A stretch of DNA of 64,000 nt, taken from contig JAJKFJ010023567.1 in the NCBI GenBank assembly GCA_027382625.1, positions 32,808-96,807 of the forward strand, given 5' to 3'. Of the stretch, positions 54,814-64,000 are shown piece after piece. Both the position numbers and the translations under genes were made by a program. Numbering within the stretch: the first letter of the stretch is position 1; every line of letters begins with the position of its first letter. This DNA is from Tetmemena sp. SeJ-2015. Its lineage: Eukaryota; Ciliophora; Spirotrichea; Sporadotrichida; Oxytrichidae. The notes beneath the pieces are model-generated. The model was not told where the DNA came from. It made no database searches and saw only the letters and a program-made list of their open reading frames with translations.

Positions 54814-57800
54814 TAGACCTGAGAAATATGGTTTTCATCTGCTTCAACTCGATTAAGGTAAAAAAATTGGATCAACGAGAGAAAGTACCTTAAATGCTGC
54901 ATTTTCAATTTTCGCATGCGCTGTAACTCTGCAGGCACTTATCAGCGAGTGCTAGTTTTGTCGCCGAAATACGATTCAGGGACCACGAATTACATCGGGT
55001 TGCAGATGCAGAGATCATGCACGTGCAGGATCAACTCGGCACGAAAAAGCAGGCCCAAAGCTGAATTTGGAGCTTCCACAAATTTTCATTTTCACATTTT
55101 TTCGACCAAAAAATCACCATCGAGATTTTTGATTCAACCGCTCCAAATCGATAGATTAGGTGTTACTAGACCTGAAAAATATGGTTTTCATCTGCTTCAC
55201 TCGATTAAGGTAAAAAATGGGATCAACGAGCAAGTACTTAAATGCTGCATTTTCATTTTTCGCATGCGCTGTATCTCTGCAAGCACTTATCAGCGAGTGC
55301 TAGTTTTGTCGAAAATACGATTCAGGAACCCCGAATTACCCCGGGTTGCAGTAGAGATGATGCACGTTCGGGATCAACTCGGCACGAAAACGAGCCCAAA
55401 AGCTGAATTTGGAGCTTCCACAAATTTTCAATTTTGAGGACATTTTTTTCGACCAAAAATCACCAATCGAAATTTTCGATTCAACCGCTCCAAATCGATA
55501 GATTAGGTTTTAACTAAACCTGAAAAATATGGTTTTCAATCTGCTTCACTCGATTAAGGTAAAAAATGGGATCAACGAGCAAGTACCTTAAAATGCTGCA
55601 TTTTCAATTTTCGCATGCGCTGTATCTCTGCAGCCACTTATCAGCGAGTGCTAGTTTTTGGTCGAAATAACGATTCAGGGACCCCGAAATACCCCGGGTT
55701 GCAGAGATGTAGAGATGATGAACGTGCGGGATCAACTCGGCACGATAAACGAGCCCAAAGCTGAATTTGGAGCTTCCACAAATTTTCAATTTTGATTTTT
55801 TCGACCAAAATCACCATCGAGATTTTCGAATTAACCGCTCCAAATCCGATAGATTAGGTGTTTACTAGACCTGAAAAATATGGTTTTCCCCTCTGCTTCA
55901 CTCGATTAAGGTAAAAAATGGGATAACGAGCAAGTACCTTAAATGCCGCATTTTCAATTTTCGCATGCGCTGTATCTCTGAGGCACTTATCAGCGAAGTG
56001 CTAGTTTTGTCGAAAATAACGATTCAGGACCCCGAATTACATCGGGTTGCAGATGCAGAGATCATGGACGTGCGGGATCAACTCGGCACGAAAACTAGCC
56101 CAAAGCTGAATTTGGAGCTTCCACAAATTTTCAAAATTTTGACAGTTTTTTCGTAACCAATAAATCACCATCGAGGATTCGATTCAACCCGCTCCACCAA
56201 TCGATAAGAATTAGGGTTAACTAGACCTGAAAAATATGGTTTTCATCTGCTTCACTCGATTAAGGTAAAAAAATGGGATCAACGAGCAAGTACCTTAAAT
56301 GCTGCATTTTCAATTTTCGCATGCGCTGTATCTCTGCAGGCACTTATCAGCGAGTGCTAGTTTTGTCGAAATACGATTCAGGGACCCCGAATTACATCGG
56401 GTTGCAGATGCAGAGATCATGGACGTGCGGGATCAACTCGGCACGAAAACGAGCCCAAAGCTGAATTTGGAGCTTCCACAAATTTTCAATTTTGACATTT
56501 TTTCGACCAAAAATCACCATCGAGATTTTCGATTCAACCGCTCCAAATCGATAGATTAGGTGTTAACTAGACCTGAAAAATATGGGTTTCATCTGCTTCA
56601 CTCGATTAAGGTAAAAAATGGGATCAACGAGCAAGTAACCTTAAAAGTGCTGCATTTTCATTTTCGCATGCGCCTGTAATCTCTGCAGGCCTTATCAGCG
56701 GTGCTAGTTTTTGTCCGAATACGATCAGGGACCCCGAAATTACATCGGGTTGCAGATGCAGAAGATCATGGACGTGCGGGATCAACTCGCAGCGAAAACG
56801 ACCAAAGCTGAAATTTGGAGCTTCCACAAATTTTCGATTTTGACATTTTTTCGACCAAATCACCACCGAGATTTTCGATTTACCGCTCCTAATCGATAGA
56901 TTAGGTGTTAACTAGAACCTGAAAAATATGGTTTCATCTGCTTCACTCGATTTCGGTAAAAAAATGGGATCAACGAGCAAGTACCTTAAATGCTGCATTT
57001 TCAATTTTCGCTTGCGCTGTATCTCTGCAGGCACTTATCAGCGAGTGCTAATTTTGTCGAAATACGATTCAGGGACCCCGAATTACCCCGGGTTGCAGAT
57101 GTAGAGATCATGGACGTGCGGGATCAACTCGGCACGAAAACGAGCCCAAAGCTGAATTTGGAGCTTCCACAAATTTTCAATTTTGACAAATCTTTTTCGA
57201 ACCAAAATCACCATCGAGGAATTTTTGATTCAAACCGCTTCCAAAAATCGTAGTTAGGTGTTAACTTAAGACCTGAAAAATATGGTTTTTATCTGCTTCA
57301 CTCGTTTAGCTCAAAAAAGGGGATCAACGAGCAAGTACCCTAAAATGCTGCATTTTCAATTTCGCATGCGCTGTATCTCTGCAGGCACTTATCAGCGAGT
57401 GCTAGTTTTGTCGAAAATACGATTCAGGGACCCCGAATACCCCGGGTGCAGATGCAGAGATCATGGACGTGCGGGATCACTCGGCACGAAAACGAGCCCA
57501 AAGCCGAATTTGGACATGCTTGAAATTTTCAATTTTTTGACATTTTTTCGACGCAAAATCACCATCGACGATTTTTCGATTCAACCGCTCCTAATCGATA
57601 GATTAGGTGTTAACTAGACACTGAAAAATATGGTTTTTCCTCTGCTTCATCGATTTCGGTAAAAAATGGGATCACGAGCAAGTACCCTTAAATGCTTGCA
57701 TTTTCAATTTTCGCATGCGCTGTATATTCTCTGCAGGCATTCATCAGCGAGTGCTAATTTTGTCGAAATACGAATCAGGGACCCCGAATTACCCCCGGGT

Positions 57801-60075
57801 TGCAGATGTAGAGATGATGCACGTGCGGGATCAGTTCGGCACGAAAACGAGCCCAAAGCTGAATTTGGAGCTTCTACAAATTTTCAATTTTGACATTTTT
57901 TCGACCAAAAATCACCATCGAGATTTTCGATTCAACCGCTCCAAATCGATAGATTAGGTGTTAACTAGACCTGAAAAATATGGTTTTCATCTGCTTCACT
58001 CGATTTCGGTAAAAAAATGGGATCAACGAGCAAGTACCTTAAATGCAGGATTTTCAATTTTCGCATGCGCTGTATATCTGCAGGCACTTATCAGCGAGTG
58101 CTAATTTTGTCGAAATACGATTCAGGGACCCCGAATTACCCCGGGTTGCAGATGCAGAGATCATGGACGTGCGGGATCAACTCGGCACGAAAACGAGCCC
58201 AAAGCTGAATTTGGAGCTTCCACAAATTTTCAATTTTGACATTTTTTCGACCAAAAATCACCATCGAATTTCCGATTCAATCAACCGCTCCAAATCGATA
58301 GATTAGTGTTAGACCTGAGAAATATGGTTTTCATCTGCTTCACTCGATTAAGGTAAAAAATGGGGATCAACGAGCAAGTACCTTAAATGCAGGATTTTCA
58401 ATTTTCGCATGCGCTGTAATCTCTGAGGCACTCATCAGCGAAGGTGCTAATTTTGTCGAAAATACGATTCGGGACCCCGAATTACCCCCCGGAATTGCAG
58501 ATGTAGAGATGATGCACGTGCGGGATCAGTTCGGAACGGAAAACGAGCCCAAAGCTGATTTTGGACCTTCAAGAAATTTCAATTTTTGACATTTTTTCGA
58601 CCAAAATCACCATCGAGATTTTCGATTCAACCGCTCCAAAATCGATAGATTTAGGTGTTTACTAGACCTGAAAAATATGGTTTTTATCTGCTTCACTCGA
58701 TTTCGGTAAAAAAAATGGATCAACGAGCAAGTACCCTAAATGCAGCATTTTTCAATTTTTCGCATGCGCTGTATCTCTGCAGGCACTCCTCAGCGAGTGC
58801 TAATTTTGTCGAAATACGATTCAGGGCCCCGAATTACCCCGGGTTGTGCAGATGCAGAGATCATGGACGTGCGGGAATCAACTCGGCAGAAAAAACGTTA
58901 GCCCAAGCTAAATTTGGACTTCCACAAATTTTCAAATTTTGACATTTTTTCGACCAAAAATCACCATTCGAGATTTTCGATTCAACCGCTCCAAGATCGA
59001 TAGATAGGTGTTAACTAGACCTGAAAAAAATGGTTTTCATCTGCTTCACTCGATCTTAACGCTCCACACAAAATGGGATCAACGAGAAGTAACCTTAAAT
59101 GCCCAGGAATTTTTCAAATTTTCGCAATGCGCTGTATCTCTGCAGGCACTTCATCAGCGAGTGCTAATTTTGTCGAAATAAACGATTCAGGACCCCGAAT
59201 TACCCCCCCCGGATTGCAGATGTAGAGATGGAATGCCACGTGGCGGGATCAGTTTCGGCACGAAAAACGAGCCCCAAAGCTGATTTTGACCTTCCAGAAT
59301 TTTCCATTTTTGAACATTTTTTCGACCAAAATCACCATCGAGATTTTCGATTCAACCGCTCCCCAATTCGATAGATTAGGTGTTAACTAGAACTGAAAAA
59401 TATGGTTTTTCATCTGCTTCACTCGATTTCGGTAAAAAAATGGGATCAACGAACAAGTACCTTAAATTCTGCATTTTCAATTTTCGCATGCGCCGTATCT
59501 CTGCAGGCACTCATCAAGAAGTGGCTAATTTTGTCGAGAATATCGATTTCAGGGACCCGAATTACCCCGGTTGCAGATTGCAGAGATCATGGACGTGCGG
59601 GATCAACTCGGCACGAAAACGAGCCCAAAGCTGATTTGGACCTTCCACAAATTTTCAATTTTGACATTTTTTCGACCAAAAATCACCATCGAGATTTTCG
59701 ATTCAACCGCTCCAAATCGATAGATAAGGTGCTAACTAGACCTGAAAAATATGGTTTTCATCTGCTTCACTCGATTTCGGTAAAAAAATGGGATCAACGA
59801 GCAAGTACCTTAAATGCTGCATTTTCAATTTTCGCATGCGCTGTATCTCTTGCAGGCACTTCATCAGCGAGTGCTTAATTTTTCGAAAATAACGATTTCA
59901 AGGGACCCCCTGAATTACCCCCGGGTTGCAGATGCAGAGAATCATGGACGTGCGGGATCAACTCGGCACGAAAACGAGCCCAAAGCTGAATTGGACCTTC
60001 TTGAAATTTTCAATTTTGACATTTTTTCGACAAAAATCACCATCGAGATTTTCGATTCAACCGCTCCAAATCGAT

Positions 60076-60092
60076 AGATCGGAAGAGCACAC
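60076..60092 (+). other. Illumina adapter fragment inside satellite
   Basis: AGATCGGAAGAGCACAC, 17 nt of the TruSeq read-1 adapter, replaces native sequence after TCGAT; the monomer resumes at CTGAAAAATATGG. Confidence 0.97.
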
Positions 60093-61937
60093 CTGAAAAA
60101 TATGGTTTTTATCTGCTTCACTCGATTTCGGTAAAAAAAATGGGAATCAACGAGCAGTCCTTAAATGCAGGATTTTTCAATTTTCGCTGCGCTGTATCTC
60201 TGCAGGGCACTACATACACCGAGTGCTAAATTTTGTCGAAATACGAATTCAGGGACCCCCGAATTACCCGGGTTGCAGATGCAGAGATCATTGAACGTGC
60301 GGGATCAACTCGGCACGAAAACGAGCCCCAAAGCTGAATTTGGAGCTTCCACAAATTTTCAATTTTGACATTTTTTCGACAAAAATCACCATCGAGAGAA
60401 TTCCGATTCAACCGCTCCAAATCGATAGATAAGGTGCTAACTAGACCTGAAAAAAATATGGTTTTCATCTGCCTTCACTCGATTAAGGTAAAAAAATGGG
60501 ATCAACGAAGCAAGTACCTTAAATGCTGCATTTTCAATTTTTCGCATGCGCTGTATCTCTCTGCAAGCACTCATCAGCGAGTGCTAATTTTGTCCAAATA
60601 CGATTCAGGGACCCCGATTACCCCGGATTGCAGATGTATAGATCATGAACGTGCGGGATCAGTTCGGCACGAAAACGAGCCCAAAGCTGATTTTGGACCT
60701 ACCACAAATTTTCAATTTTGGCATTTTTTTCGAAAAAAAATCACCATCGAGATTTTCGATTCAACCGCTCCAAATCGATAGATTAGGTGTTAACTAGACC
60801 TGAAAAATATGTTTTTCATCTGCTTCACTCGATTTCGGTAAAAAAATGGGGATAAACGAGCAAGTACCTTAAATGCAGGATTTTCAATTTTTCGCATGCG
60901 CTGTTTCTCTGCAGGCACTCATCAAGATCGAATTTTGCCGAAATACGATTCAGGGACCCCCGAATTACCCCCGGGTTGCAGATGCAGAGATCATGGACGT
61001 GCGGGATCAACTCGGCACGAAAACGAGCCCAAAGCTGAATTTGGAGCTTCCACAAATTTTCAATTTTGACATTTTTTCGACCAAAAAATCACCATCGAGA
61101 TTTTTGATTTATTTATCCGCTCCAAATCGATAGATTAGGTGTTAACTAGACCTGGAAAAATATGGTTTTCATCTCTTCACTCGATTAAGGTAAAAATGGG
61201 ATCAACGAGCAAGTACCTTAAATGCAGGATTTTCAATTTTCGCATGCGCTGTATCTCTGCAGGCACTCATCAGCGAGTGCTAATTTTGTCGAAATACGAT
61301 TCAGGGACCCCGAATTACCCCGGGTTGCAGATGTAGAGATCATGGACGTGCGGGATCAACTCGGCACGAAAACGAGCCCAAAGCTGAATTTGGAGCTTCC
61401 ACAAATTTTCAATTTTGACAATTTTTTCGACCAAAAATCACCATCGAGATTTCGAATTCACCGCTTCCAAATCGATAGATTAGGGCTAAACTAGAACCTG
61501 AAAAATGTGGTTTTTTCATCTGCTTCACTTCAATTTCGGTAAAAAAATGGGATCAACGAGCAAGTACTTAAATGCTGCATTTTCAAATTTTCGCATGCGC
61601 TGTATCTCCTGCAGGCACTTATCACGAGTGCTAGTTTTGTCCGATACGATCAGGGATTCTGAATTTACATCGGTTGCAGATGCAGAGATATGGACGTTGC
61701 GGGGAATCAACTCGGCAACGAAAAACGACCCAAAGCTGAATTGGGAAGCTTCCCAAAATTTTCAATTTTGCATTTTTCGACAAAAAATCACCATCGAAAT
61801 TTTCGATTCAATCAACCGCTCCAAATCGATAGATTTAGGTGTTAACTTAGAACCTGAAAAATATGTTTTTCATCTGCTTCACTCGAAATTAAGGTAAAAA
61901 AAATGGGATCAACGAGCAAGTAACTTAAATGCTGCAT

Positions 61938-61962
61938 AGTTCAACGTGTGCTCTTCCGATCT
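61938..61962 (-). other. Illumina adapter fragment inside satellite (reverse strand)
   Basis: CGTGTGCTCTTCCGATCT preceded by AGTTCA is the reverse complement of the TruSeq adapter with one gap. It replaces the CAATTTTCGCATGCG part of the monomer. The frame MCSSDL starting at 61946 is the well-known translation of this adapter. Confidence 0.97.
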
Positions 61963-62931
61963 TGTATCTCTGCAGGCACTCATCAGCGAAGTGCTAATTT
62001 TGTCGAAATACGATCAGGGACCCCGAATTACCCCCGGGTTGCAGATTGCGAGATCATGGACGTGCGGGATCAACTCGGCACGAAAAACGAGCCCAAAGCT
62101 GAATTTGGAACTACCACAAATTTTAAATTTTGACATTTTTTCGTCAAAAATCACCATCGAGATTTTCGATTCAACCGCTCCAAATCGATAGATAGTGTTA
62201 ACTAGACCTGAAAAAAATATGGTTTTCATCTGCTTCACCCGATTAGGTCTAAAAATGGGATCAACGAGCAAGTTCCTTAAATGCAGCATTTTCAATTTTC
62301 GCATGCGCTGTATCTCTGCAGGCACTCATCAGCGAGTGCTAATTTTGTCGAAATACGATTCAGGGACCCCGAATTACCCCGGGTTGCAGATGCAGAGATC
62401 ATGGACGTGCGGGATCAACTCGGCACGAAAACGAGCCCAAAGCTGAATTTGGAGCTTCCACAAATTTTCAATTTTGACATTTTTTCGACCAAAAATCACC
62501 ATCGAGATTTTCGATTCAACCGCTCCAAATCGATAGATTAGGTGCTTAACTAGACCTGAAAAATATGGTTTTCATCTGCTTCACTCGATTTAGGTAAAAA
62601 AATGAGATCAACGGCAAGTACCTTAAATGCAGCATTTTCAATTTTTCGCATGCGCTGTATCTCTGCAGGCACTTATCAGCGAGTGCTAGTTTTGTCGAAA
62701 TACGATTCAGGGACTCTGATACCAATCGGTTGCAGGATGCGAGATCCATGACGTGCGGGATCAACTCGGACGAAAAAACGAGCCCAATAGCTGAATTGGA
62801 GCTTCCACAAATTTTCAAATTTTGACATTTTTTTCGACCAAAAATCACCATCGAGTTTTTCGATTTAACCGCTCCAAATCGATAGAATTTAGGGTTAACT
62901 AGACTGAAAAATATGGTTTTCCATCTGCAAC

Positions 62932-64000
62932 CCGGGGTAATTCGGGGTCCCTGAAACGTATTTCAACAAAATTAGCACTCGCTGATGAGTGCCTGCAGAG
63001 ATACAGCGCATGCGAAAATTGAAAATGCAGCATTTAAGGTACTTGCTCGTTGATCCCATTTTTTTTTACCCTTAAGTCGAGTGAAGCAGATGAAAAACAA
63101 TATTTTTCAGGTCTATTAACACCTATCTATCGATTTTGGAGCGGTTGAATCGAAAATCTCGAATGGTGATTTTTGGTCCGAAAAAATGTCAAAATTGAAA
63201 ATTTGTGGAAGCTCCAAATTTCACCTTTGGGCTCGTTTTCGTGCCGAGTTTACATCCGCACGTCCATGATCTCTGCATCTGCAACCCGATGTAATTCGGG
63301 GTCCCTGAATCGTATTTCGACAAAACTAGCACTCGCTGATAAGTTGTGCAGAGAATCAGCGCATGCGAAAATGAAAATGCAGCAATTTTAAGGTATTGCT
63401 CGTTGATCCCATTTTTTTTACCGAAATCGAGTGAAGCAGATGAAAACCATATTTTTCAGGTCTAGTTAACACCTAATCTATCGATTTGGAGCGGTTGAAT
63501 CGAAAATCTCGATGGTGATTTTTGGTCGAAAAAATGTCAAAATTGAAAATTTGTGGAAGCTCCAAATTCAGCTTTGGGCTCGTTTTCGTGCCGAGTTGAT
63601 CCCGCACGTCCATGATCTCTGCATCTGCAACCCCGGGGGAATTCGGGTCCCTGAATCGTATTTTCCAAAATTAGCATCGCTGATAGTGCCCGCAGAGAAC
63701 AGCGCATCGAAAATTGAAAACCGCATTTAAGGTACTTCCCCCGTTTTATCCCATTTTTTTACCAAAAACGAGTGAACAATGAAAACCATATTTTTCAGGT
63801 CAGTTAACACCTAATCTATCGATTTGGGGCGAAAAACGAAAATCTCTTGTTTTTTTGGGCGAAAAAAATTTAAAATTGAAAAAAATTTTTGGGAAAACCC
63901 CCCTTTAGCTTTGGGCTCGTTTTTTTGTGCCCCATTTTTATCCCCCCACGTCCCCTGACTCTGCATCTGAAAACCGGGGGAATTCGGGCCCAATCCCTTT
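62932..64000 (-). repeat. Satellite array in inverted orientation, degrading to the end
   Basis: At 62932-62938 the string CATCTGC is shared by the plus monomer (TTTTCATCTGCTTCACTC) and the reversed monomer (CATCTGCAACCCGGGGTAAT); from there about three monomers run on the minus strand. After about 63650 errors mount (GGGGGAATTCGGG, long G and C runs, lost segments), as in an unpolished read end. Confidence 0.9.

Larger units (their letters stand above)
51642..62931 (+). repeat. Tandem satellite array, about 343-bp monomer, about 33 copies
   Basis: The array starts abruptly at AGGTGTTAACTAGAGCTG. Each monomer carries in order TTAACTAGACCTGAAAAATA, ATCTGCTTCACTCGATT, CGCATGCGCTGTATCTCTGC, ACGATTCAGGGACCCCGAAT, GTGCGGGATCAACTCGGCAC, ATTTTTTCGACCAAAAATCA and AACCGCTCCAAATCGATAGA. 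Spacing between clean monomers is 340-349 bp. Monomers alternate between near-identical clean copies and copies full of 1-2 nt indels. Two variant positions recur (TACATCGGG versus TACCCCGGG; TTAAGG versus TTTCGG after CTCGAT), with TACATCGGG prominent at 53.9-56.8 kb and TTTCGG mainly after 57 kb, hinting at higher-order blocks. All short ORFs here are frames of the satellite and are not genes. Confidence 0.95.

Noticed and set aside
51644..63993. Dozens of 60-170 codon frames across the satellite (both strands)
   Set aside because: They repeat with the 343-bp monomer, appear in several frames and change with every indel. They are shadows of the repeat, and one begins with translated sequencing adapter.

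Overview
This window reads as germline (micronuclear, MIC) DNA of a ciliate, most likely a hypotrich spirotrich of the Oxytricha/Stylonychia kind. Three observations support this. (1) Conserved MORN-repeat coding segments read through TAA and TAG as glutamine and end in TGA. (2) One MORN gene lies in at least six in-order pieces (MDSs) over 22.9 kb; each neighbouring pair shares a 2-7 bp direct repeat (pointer) that restores the frame when one copy is kept. (3) The intervening DNA is AT-rich, carries many MITEs and foldback elements, and holds decayed ORFs of Tc1/mariner-type transposons, including a zinc-finger plus kinase ORF like that of hypotrich TBE elements. The genus is inference; no rRNA or complete marker gene is present.

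Layout. 1-24.1 kb: AT-rich DNA with decayed coding stretches on both strands (7.9-9.1 kb minus, 9.7-10.4 kb plus, 10.9-12.1 kb minus transposase, 18.8-22.5 kb mixed), MITEs and foldback elements. 24.1-47.0 kb: the MORN locus, MDSs A-F in linear order on the plus strand, separated by five IESs of 6.2, 3.0, 1.0, 8.8 and 3.2 kb. These IESs contain MITE copies, three copies of a ubiquitin-derived repeat, GC-rich coding repeats, a 1.5 kb near-perfect palindrome inserted into a MITE, and a TBE-like zinc-finger/kinase pseudogene. 47.6-50.6 kb: plus-strand ORFs ending in a decayed DDE transposase. 51.6-64.0 kb: a tandem satellite with a unit of about 343 bp, which flips orientation at 62.93 kb.

In this reading the only gene likely to work in the somatic macronucleus is the MORN gene, after precise removal of the IESs. 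Almost everything else looks MIC-limited. Because only TGA is a stop, chance ORFs are long; 'candidate coding segment' below means sequence that looks protein-like by composition and needs a search to confirm.

Data quality matters. The satellite contains three Illumina adapter fragments, alternates clean and noisy monomers and degrades towards the right end. A 158-nt poly-T sits between two copies of one flank. Structural claims in those places should be treated as assembly features until checked on raw reads.
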